A DNA stretch of 64,000 bases from SOIA01 sp964348015 (GTDB taxonomy: Bacteria > Acidobacteriota > Aminicenantia > Aminicenantales > Aminicenantaceae), in assembly GCA_964348015.1 (NCBI GenBank), contig CAYGBC010000054.1, positions 22,715 through 86,714 of the forward strand, in the 5' to 3' direction. A program made the position numbers and the translations under genes. The notes under the pieces were generated by a model. That model worked only from the letters and a program-made list of their open reading frames with translations, was not told where the DNA came from and did no database searches. Positions 27,144-35,516 of this stretch are shown here, piece after piece; the stretch's first letter is position 1; each line of letters begins with the position of its first letter.

Positions 27144-28076
27144 TTACGCACTCAGGCTTGCGAGCGTGTTCAAATTCTCCCAGTCCTCATCGACCTGCTT
27201 CTGGATCTCCTCCAAAATCGGAGCATTCTCTTCCTTGAATAGATGTCGAAATCTTCCCTGAGGCTTCAGCCATTCCAAAATCGGTTTCTTTTCTCTGGGT
27301 TTGTAATTGATCTTGTATTTCCCGTTTTCGACCTCGTACAGAGGCCAGACACATGTGTCGATAGCGGTCTGTGCCAGCCGAATCCCTTGAGATTCGTCAT
27401 ATTTCCATTCTGTGGGACAGAGGCAGAGAATATTCAGGAACGCGGGGCCTTCGGTCTCGAAAGCCTTCTTCGCCTTGTTGTACAGGTCCTGCCATCTGTT
27501 CGGAGCAGCTTGGGCCACATACGGAATGTTGTGGGCCACCAGCACTCTCGTGAGATCCTTCCGGCGCTGGAGCTTACCCGGAATCTTTGTTCCCTCCGGG
27601 GAGGTCGTCGCGGAAGCTCCCAGAGGAGTCGCAGAAGACCTCTGCCCGCCTGTGTTGGCATAGACATTATTGTCGTAGCAGACATAGACGATGTCATGGC
27701 CTCTCTCCACGGCACCGGAAAGCGCCTGGAGTCCGATATCATACGTGCCGCCGTCCCCTCCGACGCCCATAAATTTGATCTTCTTGTCCTTGGGGATCCG
27801 TCCTTTTTTCCTCAGGGCCTGGTACATGGATTCCACTCCTGCAATCGTCGCCGCGGCATTCTCGAACGCGCTGTGAACCCAGGTAACATTCCATGAGGTT
27901 CTGGGAAATATGGTCGTGCAGACTTCCAAACAGCCTGTGGCATTGGCAATGATCAGCGGGTCCTCTGTGGCCCGCAACACAACCTTAAATATGAGAGGAA
28001 TTCCACAACCCAGACACATGCCGTGGCCTGCGACCAGTCTATCTTCCATCTGGGCTAAATCTTTGAGTTTTGCCAT
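27144..28076 (-). CDS. porB: 2-oxoacid:ferredoxin oxidoreductase (pyruvate type), beta subunit
   Basis: 310 residues. The thiamine pyrophosphate motif is GDGGTYDIGLQALSGAVERG followed by DNNVYANTGGQ. Cluster cysteines include GHGMCLGCG near the N-terminus and further Cys downstream, as in the four-subunit enzymes. With the alpha, gamma and delta subunits it oxidises pyruvate (or a related 2-oxo acid) with CoA to acyl-CoA, CO2 and reduced ferredoxin. Last por gene; the enolase-family gene follows 18 bp later. Confidence 0.94.
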   Translation of the reverse strand: MAKLKDLAQMEDRLVAGHGMCLGCGIPLIFKVVLRATEDPLIIANATGCLEVCTTIFPRTSWNVTWVHSAFENAAATIAGVESMYQALRKKGRIPKDKKIKFMGVGGDGGTYDIGLQALSGAVERGHDIVYVCYDNNVYANTGGQRSSATPLGASATTSPEGTKIPGKLQRRKDLTRVLVAHNIPYVAQAAPNRWQDLYNKAKKAFETEGPAFLNILCLCPTEWKYDESQGIRLAQTAIDTCVWPLYEVENGKYKINYKPREKKPILEWLKPQGRFRHLFKEENAPILEEIQKQVDEDWENLNTLASLSA

Positions 28077-28093
28077 TTTCTTCTCCCTTTCCT

Positions 28094-29275
28094 CTACTCT
28101 CTCAAATTGATGTAGCCGAACGCCTCCTCGACTTTTCCGGTTTCAGCGATCTTTTCCAGCTTTTTGGCCACATCCTTGAAATGCTCGATCATGATATCCC
28201 GTCCTCCGAGGCCGTAGACATAATTCACGACCTGCGGTCGCTCCTCATAATCATACAGGGCGGAACGGATCTCGGTGAACAGAGGGGCTCCAAAAGCTCC
28301 GGGGCTCGAAGACCTATCAAGAACCGCTACAGCCTTCATTTTCTTCAAAGCCTCGGCCATTTTCTGATGGGGAAACGGGCGGAAAATCCGCGGCTTCAAC
28401 AGCCCGATCTTTGTCCCTTCGGACCTCAGCTCATCTACGGCATCTTTACACGTGCCGGCCGCAGAGCTCATCACTACTAAACACATCTCGGCATCATCCA
28501 TTCTGTATTCTTCGAAAAATCCGTATTCGCGGCCAAACGCCTTCCCGAATTCCTTCCCGACCGCCTCTATAACGGAAGGGGCGTTTTCGATTCCCTCGAT
28601 CTGATTTCGTTTGTGCTCAAAATAATAATCGGTGAAATCGAGCGGGCCGACCGTCATCTTCTGGCTGGTATCCAGAAGAGGATAGACCGGCTTGTATTCC
28701 CCGACGAATTTCTTGACTTTGGCGTCATCTTCCACCTGAATGACTTCCATCGAGTGACTGATGATGAAACCGTCCAGCCCGACAAGAACAGGAGTCCTGA
28801 CATCCAGGTGCTCTCCGATACGGAAGGCCTGGATAAAATTGTCATAGGCTTCCTGGCAATTCTCAGAGTAAATCTGAATCCATCCCGAATCACGAGCGCC
28901 CATCGTATCGCTGTGGTCGCCGTGTATGTTGATCGGAGCACTCAGCGAACGATTGGCGATTCCCGCCACGATCGGAAGCCTCAGGCCCGCAGCGATGTAA
29001 AGCATCTCCCACATCAGAGCCAATCCCTGGGAAGCGGTTGCGGTCATCACCCGTCCTCCTGCCGAAGCGGCGCCGATACACACGCTCATCGCGCTGTGTT
29101 CGCTCTCCGGACACACAAATTCTCCGGTGATCAATCCATCCGCTTGAAATTTCGCGATGGTCTCCACTATCGCCGTGGACGGAGTGATGGGATAGGCGGC
29201 AATGACATCCGGGTCGATCTGCCTTGCGGCCTCTGCGATCGTCTGATTTCCGTTTAACGTTTTCAGAGTGCTCAT
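28094..29275 (-). CDS. porA: 2-oxoacid:ferredoxin oxidoreductase (pyruvate type), alpha subunit
   Basis: 393 residues. The N-terminal pyrimidine-binding domain is recognisable (AYPITPSTAIVETIAKF, ESEHSAMSVCIGAASAGGR, TATASQGLALMWEMLYIAAG). A transketolase C-terminal-like domain follows. The length and the GNQTIAEAARQ start fit four-subunit pyruvate rather than three-subunit branched-chain enzymes, but substrate cannot be fixed from sequence alone. The ATG overlaps the end of the delta gene (ATGA). Confidence 0.94.
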   Translation of the reverse strand: MSTLKTLNGNQTIAEAARQIDPDVIAAYPITPSTAIVETIAKFQADGLITGEFVCPESEHSAMSVCIGAASAGGRVMTATASQGLALMWEMLYIAAGLRLPIVAGIANRSLSAPINIHGDHSDTMGARDSGWIQIYSENCQEAYDNFIQAFRIGEHLDVRTPVLVGLDGFIISHSMEVIQVEDDAKVKKFVGEYKPVYPLLDTSQKMTVGPLDFTDYYFEHKRNQIEGIENAPSVIEAVGKEFGKAFGREYGFFEEYRMDDAEMCLVVMSSAAGTCKDAVDELRSEGTKIGLLKPRIFRPFPHQKMAEALKKMKAVAVLDRSSSPGAFGAPLFTEIRSALYDYEERPQVVNYVYGLGGRDIMIEHFKDVAKKLEKIAETGKVEEAFGYINLRE

Positions 29276-29586
29276 TTTTCACTCCCTTCAGCCAGTTGGA
29301 CTTCCTCTTTCACCATGACAATGGCTTTTTCCTTGGACGGACACTCCACAGCACACATGCCGCATCCTGTGCAGTAATCATAATTGATCCCCTTCACCTC
29401 TCCCCCTTCGACCAAAATGGCAAAGTGAGGACAGTACAACCAGCAGAACAAGCACTGGATGCAGTTTTCCTCGATAAACTCAGGTTTTTGTCCAGACCTC
29501 CAGGTACCTGTCAAATTGTTCACTGAATTCCCGGCATCGAGATTGATTGTGCCGATGGTCAATTCCTTCCATTTTTCTTTACTCAT
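29272..29586 (-). CDS. porD: 2-oxoacid:ferredoxin oxidoreductase, delta (ferredoxin) subunit
   Basis: 104 residues with two [4Fe-4S] motifs, CIQCLFCWLYCP and CTGCGMCAVECP, in the usual PorD order. It passes electrons from the thiamine site to external ferredoxin. It overlaps both neighbours by ATGA, which suggests tight translational coupling for subunit balance. Confidence 0.95.
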   Translation of the reverse strand: MSKEKWKELTIGTINLDAGNSVNNLTGTWRSGQKPEFIEENCIQCLFCWLYCPHFAILVEGGEVKGINYDYCTGCGMCAVECPSKEKAIVMVKEEVQLAEGSEK

Positions 29587-30158
29587 CCTTCCGCCACCTC
29601 CTTGACAGCTCTGTCAATGGTCCGCATGTTCATCTCCACGACCTCAGGGCGCAGCTTTTTACTCAGAGAGACTTTGATTTTTTCTTTGAACTTCTTAAGC
29701 CCCATCATCTCGGTGACCTTCACCAAGGCTGCGACCATCGGGACATTCGGGATGGGCCGGCCCAGCTCATCGGAAGCGATCGTGTACGCATCCAATGAAT
29801 AGATCTTTTTCTTTCCGAGAGAAAGTTTCTTCCGGATGAGAGAGACATCAAAAGTCGTGTTCATCAGAAAAATCGCATCGTCTTTGGCCCCGCTGCTGAT
29901 GTCCACCATACCGAGAAGTGATGGGTCTGTGACCACAACAATATCCGGATAGTAAACCTGGCTGTGTGTCCGAATAGGCTTCTGGCTGATGCGGTTGAAC
30001 GCCAGGATCGGCGCGCCTCTTTTTTCTGCTCCGAATTCAGGAAACGCCTGGACATGTATGTCCTTTTCGGAGGAAAGTACGTCCGCTAAAGTCGCCGCCG
30101 CCGTAACAACTCCCTGGCCTGCTCGGCCGTGCCAGCGTATTTCAATCGTCTCTTTCAT
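29583..30158 (-). CDS. porC: 2-oxoacid:ferredoxin oxidoreductase, gamma subunit
   Basis: 191 residues. The gamma-subunit signature IRWHGRAGQGVVTAAATLAD is at the N-terminus, with FPEFGAEKRGAPI and the CoA-binding-domain fold after it. AGGAGG precedes the ATG. The order gamma-delta-alpha-beta is the classic one of archaeal and Thermotoga-type enzymes. A 46-codon frame lies just upstream and its stop abuts the ribosome binding site. Confidence 0.94.
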   Translation of the reverse strand: MKETIEIRWHGRAGQGVVTAAATLADVLSSEKDIHVQAFPEFGAEKRGAPILAFNRISQKPIRTHSQVYYPDIVVVTDPSLLGMVDISSGAKDDAIFLMNTTFDVSLIRKKLSLGKKKIYSLDAYTIASDELGRPIPNVPMVAALVKVTEMMGLKKFKEKIKVSLSKKLRPEVVEMNMRTIDRAVKEVAEG

Positions 30159-30167
30159 AGAGCCTCC

Positions 30168-30308
30168 TCACATTTGATTCAAGATCGTGTCTTCCACCGG
30201 AATCCCCATGCTGTCGATAATCAGAGATATCTTATGATCCCAATTTGCATTCTCAAACGATAAACCAAACATTAATTTTTCGACCTCGCACTTCTCTGTC
30301 TTCATCAT
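30168..30308 (-). CDS. Small hypothetical protein upstream of porC
   Basis: 46-codon frame (MMKTEKCEVEKLMFGLSFEN at the start, ILNQM at the end) with GGGAAG upstream of a double ATG. Its TGA runs directly into the AGGAGG of porC (TGAGGAGG), an arrangement typical of coupled genes or leader peptides. The composition is protein-like, with alternating charged and hydrophobic residues. No family recognised. It could be a real small protein of the por operon or a chance frame in the leader. Confidence 0.4.
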   Translation of the reverse strand: MMKTEKCEVEKLMFGLSFENANWDHKISLIIDSMGIPVEDTILNQM

Positions 30309-30349
30309 TCTTCCCGGTTTTTTCAAAGATTCGACTGGAATCCTGAAAT

Positions 30350-30955
30350 CTATTCTTTTATCTCTGTCCTTCCCTCTAACGCCTTCTTGATCGTGACCTG
30401 GTCCGCATAATCGATATCGGATCCGACAGGAAGGCCCATAGCGAGTCTTGTCATTTTCACCTTGAAATCTTTGAGGACTCTCGCCACATAATGGGCGGTG
30501 GACTCCCCTTCCACAGTGGTGTTCGTGGCGATCACTATCTCCTTGAAACCGCCTTCTTTTATTCTTTTCACAAGTTTTTCTGTCTTGAGCTCATCCGGGC
30601 CGACGCCCTTTAACGGAGAAAGAGCCCCTAAAAGAACATGATATCTCCCGTTGAAAATCCCGGTTTTTTCTATAGAAGAAATATTGAACGGCTCTTCAAC
30701 GATACACAGAATTTCATCACTCCTCCCCTTATCAGAGCAGTACTCACATGGGTCGACGTGTGTCATGCTGTTGCATATCGAACAGTAAAACGTGTTTTGC
30801 TTGGCTTCTTTTATTGCCGCGGCAAGATTCTCCACTTCCTCCTGGGGAAGAGTTGTCAGATAGAATGCGATCCTCTGGGCAGTTTTGGCTCCGATTCCCG
30901 GGATACTTTTCAGCTCTTCGATGAGACGATTCAGAGGATGTGTATGATCAAGCAT
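30350..30955 (-). CDS. recR: Recombination mediator protein RecR
   Basis: 201 residues, the family norm. The helix-hairpin-helix IPGIGAKTAQRIAFYL, the zinc finger CSICNSMTHVDPCEYC, and a Toprim domain starting LCIVEEPFNISSIEKTG are all present. It works with RecF/RecO to load RecA at gaps. It overlaps the ybaB stop and ends the dnaX-ybaB-recR cluster, a widely conserved order. Confidence 0.97.
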   Translation of the reverse strand: MLDHTHPLNRLIEELKSIPGIGAKTAQRIAFYLTTLPQEEVENLAAAIKEAKQNTFYCSICNSMTHVDPCEYCSDKGRSDEILCIVEEPFNISSIEKTGIFNGRYHVLLGALSPLKGVGPDELKTEKLVKRIKEGGFKEIVIATNTTVEGESTAHYVARVLKDFKVKMTRLAMGLPVGSDIDYADQVTIKKALEGRTEIKE

Positions 30956-31266
30956 TAGAAAAGACCCGGTATTTTCCCACCTAATCCAAGGCTCCCCATC
31001 TTCTGGGAAAGCTCTTCGTCCACTTTGGTTCCCGCATCATTGAATGCAGCCATTATCAGGTCCTGGAGCATGTCGACATCATCTTTGTTCACCACTTCAG
31101 GGTCGATACGAATGGAAATCAGGTTCTTCTGACCGTCAATGGTCACGGTCACCATCCCTCCCCCGCTCGATCCCTCCACTCTCATCTCGACTAATTCTTT
31201 CTGGAGCTTCTCCTGCATCTCTTTGGCGGCTTTGAGCATTTTTTGCAAGTTTCCCACACCTTTCAT
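30955..31266 (-). CDS. ybaB: YbaB/EbfC-family nucleoid-associated protein
   Basis: 103 residues. The N-terminal helix LQKMLKAAKEMQEKLQKEL and the SSGGGMVTVTIDGQ strand pair are typical, with the Gly-rich tail (MGSLGLGGKIPGLF). It is a dimeric DNA-binding protein. The position between dnaX and recR supports the call. Confidence 0.96.
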   Translation of the reverse strand: MKGVGNLQKMLKAAKEMQEKLQKELVEMRVEGSSGGGMVTVTIDGQKNLISIRIDPEVVNKDDVDMLQDLIMAAFNDAGTKVDEELSQKMGSLGLGGKIPGLF

Positions 31267-31301
31267 TTTTTAATCTCCTTATAAATCCAAAAGACTGTAT
31301 C

Positions 31302-32699
31302 TCATTCCTTCTTTTTGGCTCTCTCGACAGGTTTGACTGATATCACCCGGGCCTTAAACGTATCCATGAATGATTTCACAGAAGGATCCTTCATAGCCAT
31401 GTCAATCTCTCTGCCTCTTTTTCCGTTCTCCTTCTTTATCTTTGGAGAGAGCGACTCTTTCATTTCTGGCTCAGGAGGCTTGGACTTCTCCTTTCGGGGC
31501 GTCCGGCTCGATTCTCGAACATCGGTTTTGGGGAAAGGTTTGGCCGAGGGAGTGGTTATCCCCTTCTTGAGGTCCTCCAAATCCTTGATGATATCCTTCA
31601 CGTCGGCAATTTTTTTGAAATGACACAGCTTAACCAGGAAAACCTCCAGGTATATTCTCGGATGAGAGGAAAATTTCAATTCCTGTTCTCCGCCCTGGAG
31701 AACGACGAGATGCCGGAGCAATTCCTCCCGAGACGCTTTTTCCGCCTCTTTTCTCAAATCCTCTATCTCTTCCTCGTTGAGGGGCAGCAGGTCTTGAGGA
31801 CTCTTGACCGATTTGACCAGAAGCAGATTTCTGAAATGCTGAATCAGCTCTTTATAGAAGAACCGGATGTCATAACCGTATTCAATCACTTTTTCCACGA
31901 GTGCAAAAATTTCCTCCGGTTTTTCCTCGAGAATGGCATTGGAAAAAGAAAACAGGATTTCCCGGCTTATGGTTCCAAGGACTTCCTTCAGATCTTCGTC
32001 TCTGATGATATTTCCTGAAAAAGCCACCGCTTTGTCCAGAAGGCTCTGCGCATCTCTCAGGCTGCCGTCCGCGGCCTCGGCGATGAGATTCAAGCCATAA
32101 GAGGAGACCTCAATCTTTTCTTTTTGAGTGATATCGATCAGGTGCTTGATGATCTCTTTCTGGGAGATCTTCTTGAACTCAAAGTGCTGGCAGCGAGAGA
32201 CTATTGTGGCGGGAACCTTGTGGAATTCAGTCGTGGCAAAGATGAAAACGGTATGGGGCGGCGGCTCTTCAAGAGTCTTCAGCAGGGCATTAAACGCTTC
32301 GCGCGTGAGCATGTGGACTTCATCGATGATGATGACCTTGTAGCGGCTGTGAATCGGCTTGTACTTGACTCCTTCCCGGAGAGACCTCACCTCATCGATC
32401 CCTCTGTTGGAGGCTCCATCGATCTCGAGCACATCCACAGAGCGGTCCTCATTGATCCCCAGACAGAATTCACACTTATTGCATGGGATCGGGGTTGGTC
32501 CTTGCTGACAGTTCAGAGCTTTGGCTAAGATGCGAGCTGCGGTTGTTTTTCCCACACCCCTCATCCCGGAAAAAATATAGGCTTGAGCGACTCTGTTGTT
32601 TTTGATAGCATTCTGAAGAGTTCGAACGATGGGCTTTTGGCCGATCATCTCCTCGAATGTCTGAGGCCTGTACTTTCGGGCATAAATCAGATAGCTCAT
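31302..32699 (-). CDS. dnaX: DNA polymerase III subunit gamma/tau
   Basis: 465 residues. The AAA+ clamp-loader core has Walker A GMRGVGKTTAARIL, a zinc module (CQQGPTPIPCNKCEFC), Walker B VIIIDEVHML and the SRC motif (VSRCQHFEF). Domain III ends near 370; the tail is short, Lys/Glu-rich and low in complexity, so this is a gamma-like or short tau form. A weak promoter-like pair lies upstream at 32750-32780 with a 19 bp spacer. A short inverted repeat (GAATTCA/TTGAATTC) sits in the leader. Confidence 0.96.
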   Translation of the reverse strand: MSYLIYARKYRPQTFEEMIGQKPIVRTLQNAIKNNRVAQAYIFSGMRGVGKTTAARILAKALNCQQGPTPIPCNKCEFCLGINEDRSVDVLEIDGASNRGIDEVRSLREGVKYKPIHSRYKVIIIDEVHMLTREAFNALLKTLEEPPPHTVFIFATTEFHKVPATIVSRCQHFEFKKISQKEIIKHLIDITQKEKIEVSSYGLNLIAEAADGSLRDAQSLLDKAVAFSGNIIRDEDLKEVLGTISREILFSFSNAILEEKPEEIFALVEKVIEYGYDIRFFYKELIQHFRNLLLVKSVKSPQDLLPLNEEEIEDLRKEAEKASREELLRHLVVLQGGEQELKFSSHPRIYLEVFLVKLCHFKKIADVKDIIKDLEDLKKGITTPSAKPFPKTDVRESSRTPRKEKSKPPEPEMKESLSPKIKKENGKRGREIDMAMKDPSVKSFMDTFKARVISVKPVERAKKKE

Positions 32700-32792
32700 T
32701 TTGATAGGTGTTTGAATTCAGGTCAGGAAATTGAATTCCTTTTTTAAAGGTTATAGTATCATAATTTCCCTTCAATTCAAAAAATTATTTTG

Positions 32793-32969
32793 GGGGTCAG
32801 GCTTTGACAACTTCGATTGTTTAATCCTATGAATAAATGTGGCATCACTATCAAACAGAATTCAGCTCGGTTAACGATTTCATCAAGTGCGGCTGAAAAA
32901 TCAAATTAAATTCGATGAAGAAGATGAAATGCCGAAGATGAATCATCAAAGTTATCAAAGCCTGACCCC
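32793..32969. repeat. Inverted-repeat element, family B, copy 1
   Basis: 177 bp bounded by GGGGTCAGGCTTTGACAACTT and the reverse complement of GGGGTCAGGCTTTGATAACTT. The right end carries the start codon and first codons of the transporter gene. A second, more decayed copy is at 45696-45845. Confidence 0.85.
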
Positions 32970-33831
32970 AAAGAAGGGTCTTGCGGAGATCCACACGGCG
33001 GTCCTGCTCTTCGGATTAGCCGGACTGTTCGGAAAATGGGTCGTTCTCTCGCCGCTCATCATCGTCCTGGGACGTGTGTTTTTCGCCAGCATCACGCTGG
33101 CTCTCATCCTGGTACTTTCCAGACAAAGCCTGAAAATCCCCCCGGGAAAAAACTCTGCTACACTTGTCTTCCTCGGCTTTATCCTCTCGGTCCACTGGGT
33201 GGCCTTCTTCCAATCCATCCAGGTGTCCACTGTCGCGGTCGGCCTTCTGTCTTTCTCGTCTTATCCGGTGTTCACAACTTTCCTCGAACCCTTCCTCTTC
33301 AAGGAAAGAATCATCAAACTCAACATCGTTTTTTCGCTCTTCTGTCTTTTGGGAGTGTTCCTGATCATCCCGCGTTTCGAACTCGACGATTCAACCTTTG
33401 TGGGTGTCCTCTGGGGGCTGCTGGCGAGTTTGACCTTTGCGGTGCTCACCGTCCTGAACAGAAAGCTGACACTTCAGTTTCCGAGCATGCTCCTCGCCTT
33501 TTATCAGGATCTTTTTGCAACCCTTTTCCTCCTCCCTTTCTTTTTTGTGCTGCGCCCCTCTCTGGATGCCAAAAACATTCTTCTGCTGTGTATCCTCGGC
33601 GTGTTCTGCACGGCAGGTTCCCATACTCTCTTCATCAAAGGGATGAAACGCGTAAGCGCCCAGACTGCCAGCTTCATCCACTTCCTTGAGCCCGTCTACG
33701 GAATTATGTTCGCCTTTCTCTTCCTTCACGAAATCCCTTCTCTGCGGACAATACTTGGGGGAGTCATCATTTTAACAGGCCAAATCTTTATCATCCTGAG
33801 AATACTCAAGGAAAGGAGAATGGATGCGTAA
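32929..33831 (+). CDS. EamA/DMT-family transporter
   Basis: About 300 residues with ten predicted transmembrane helices in two EamA repeats (first LLFGLAGLFGKWVVLSPLII, second from LWGLLASLTFAVLTVLNRKL). The family exports metabolites such as amino acids; substrate unknown. The start is uncertain: the ATGs at 32929 and 32938 and the GTG at 32887 all lie inside the family B repeat, and the residues SYQSLTPKKG are encoded by its right end. No clear Shine-Dalgarno was found. The stop overlaps the thioesterase start. Confidence 0.88.
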   Translation: MPKMNHQSYQSLTPKKGLAEIHTAVLLFGLAGLFGKWVVLSPLIIVLGRVFFASITLALILVLSRQSLKIPPGKNSATLVFLGFILSVHWVAFFQSIQVSTVAVGLLSFSSYPVFTTFLEPFLFKERIIKLNIVFSLFCLLGVFLIIPRFELDDSTFVGVLWGLLASLTFAVLTVLNRKLTLQFPSMLLAFYQDLFATLFLLPFFFVLRPSLDAKNILLLCILGVFCTAGSHTLFIKGMKRVSAQTASFIHFLEPVYGIMFAFLFLHEIPSLRTILGGVIILTGQIFIILRILKERRMDA

Positions 33832-34240
33832 AAAATTCGATACCGAGATGTCTGTCAGGCCGCATGAAGTCGATCTCAACGGGCATGTCCACCAATCCGT
33901 CTATTTCGATTATGTGCTGTTCGCACGGTGGGACCAGATGGGAAGATGCTACAAAATGCCGATGGAAGAATTTTTCAAGAGGGGTTATTCCTGGACAACC
34001 CAATCCGCTCGCATCGAATTCCAAAAACCCCTGTACCTCGGGGATACAATCATTGTGAGGACCTGGATTGAGGAAATCAAGCAGAAAAGCGTGAGAGTCC
34101 GCTTCCAGATCCTGAAAAAAAAGACGGAAAAGATCACGACTGAGGGAGAGCTTGTCTATGTATTGATAAGCGCAAAAACAGGAAGACCCGAAATTATCCC
34201 CGAAGATATTCTTGAGAAATATTCAGTGCAGCAGGACTGA
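33824..34240 (+). CDS. Acyl-CoA thioesterase, 4HBT/YbgC-like hotdog fold
   Basis: 138 residues, a single hotdog domain. The active-site region reads EVDLNGHVHQSVYFDYVLFA, in which the Asp and the GHV turn match the 4-hydroxybenzoyl-CoA thioesterase group. AAGGAGA precedes the ATG and the gene overlaps the transporter stop by 8 bp, so both are co-translated. It hydrolyses acyl-CoA or acyl-ACP thioesters; the chain is unknown. Confidence 0.88.
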   Translation: MRKKFDTEMSVRPHEVDLNGHVHQSVYFDYVLFARWDQMGRCYKMPMEEFFKRGYSWTTQSARIEFQKPLYLGDTIIVRTWIEEIKQKSVRVRFQILKKKTEKITTEGELVYVLISAKTGRPEIIPEDILEKYSVQQD

Positions 34241-34246
34241 AACGCC

Positions 34247-35461
34247 CTATTTCTTTTTCTTTTTCTTAACCGTTTTCTTCTTTGATTCCTTCTTCTCTGT
34301 TTCCTTCTTCCCTGTTTTCTTCTTTGTTGATTTTTCCTTTTCGTGTCTCTTCTTTATCTCCGTCTTTTCCTTCGCATGACTCTTCTTTATCTTTGAGGAT
34401 CTCTCTTGGTATTCTCTTTCCACCTTAGCTTTCTCGGCTTCAGTTTTGGCCGCTTTTTTTTGCGCTTCTTTTCTCCTTTCGAGTTCATTGATTTCTTTCT
34501 TTTGGCTTCGTTCCAGCATCTCTGTTTCGCGTTGGTGAACTTCTTGCATAGACTCTTCTCTTCCCGCAGCGGCACCTTTAGAGGTTTTTTTGATGGTCGT
34601 CTTGGATTTGGAAATTTCGTCTTTGACCTTTATTTTTTCTACGGCTTTTTTTGGTTTTGCGCGCTCGTTCCTCTTAATTTTAGGTCTGTACACTTCGACA
34701 GATTCGGAATCCATCCCTCTTTTATCAGCTTTATGGGAGTCTTTGATCTTGATCTTTGTGATAGTCTTTTTTGTGATTTTCTGGGCACGACCATGTCCGA
34801 ATCCCTCATTGTAGACTCTGTTATTCCGGTGATAGATATTCGTCTGATGGACAGTGTAGTTGATAATCGTCAAGTTCCGCTCAAACGGAAACACGTACCT
34901 GTATACAGATGAATTCATGAAATAAGGTCCGTTCACAAATATCCAGTATCTCGCGGGGATGGAAACATTCACATGCCTGATTCCGACTCCCGGGACAAAA
35001 CGGACTCCTGGAGGAAGAGGAGCCCAGCCAATGTAGAGGTCGCTGTGACGCCAGGTGACCCAGCAGGGACCCCATGTGGTTCCGGGAACCCAGTACCAGC
35101 CCATATCTCCTTCCCAGCCCCAGCGTCCGTAATGAAAAGGGGCCCAGCCCCAGGCCCACCGAGATCTCCAGGTCCAGCCATAGTCTGTCCAAATCCACCG
35201 ACCTCTGGTGTACGGGCGCCAGGCGCGCGGCATGTTCGCGGGAACCCACACATACCTGTGGACAGGATGATAGACCCATACTCCGTAGGGAGAAAGAGAG
35301 TCATAGAAATAGGACACATCCAGTCCAGGAGTAGGTTCCTGCACTTCCTCCACAGGATATTCCTCCACTGGGGGCGGATATTCAGTAGGGGAAGGCATGT
35401 AAATACTGCAACTTGCCAGTAAAAAAGAACCGAGCAATACGATAAAAATGTGCTTTTTCAT
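34247..35461 (-). CDS. Lipoprotein with aromatic YXWGXW-type (DUF6600-like) domain and Lys-rich tail
   Basis: 404 residues from the ATG at 35461, with GAGGG upstream; the reading frame extends 13 codons further but those lack a signal. The N-terminus is a lipoprotein signal (IFIVLLGSFLLASC). A proline-rich linker leads to a Trp/Tyr-rich region (about 50-160) with units such as SPYGVWVYHPVHRYVWVPA and GRWGWEGDMGWYWVPG. The C-terminal half is a highly charged coiled coil ending in an almost pure Lys run. A cell envelope structural or binding role is likely; no precise function is known. Confidence 0.8.
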   Translation of the reverse strand: MKKHIFIVLLGSFLLASCSIYMPSPTEYPPPVEEYPVEEVQEPTPGLDVSYFYDSLSPYGVWVYHPVHRYVWVPANMPRAWRPYTRGRWIWTDYGWTWRSRWAWGWAPFHYGRWGWEGDMGWYWVPGTTWGPCWVTWRHSDLYIGWAPLPPGVRFVPGVGIRHVNVSIPARYWIFVNGPYFMNSSVYRYVFPFERNLTIINYTVHQTNIYHRNNRVYNEGFGHGRAQKITKKTITKIKIKDSHKADKRGMDSESVEVYRPKIKRNERAKPKKAVEKIKVKDEISKSKTTIKKTSKGAAAGREESMQEVHQRETEMLERSQKKEINELERRKEAQKKAAKTEAEKAKVEREYQERSSKIKKSHAKEKTEIKKRHEKEKSTKKKTGKKETEKKESKKKTVKKKKKK

Positions 35462-35516
35462 GATTAACCCTCGCTTACTTGAGATACAACAATGATACAA
35501 AAACGAGATTTTTTTT

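Noticed and set aside
27144..30158. Branched-chain or 2-oxoglutarate ferredoxin oxidoreductase instead of pyruvate type
   Set aside because: Gene order gamma-delta-alpha-beta and subunit lengths fit the pyruvate type best; substrate nevertheless stays unproven.
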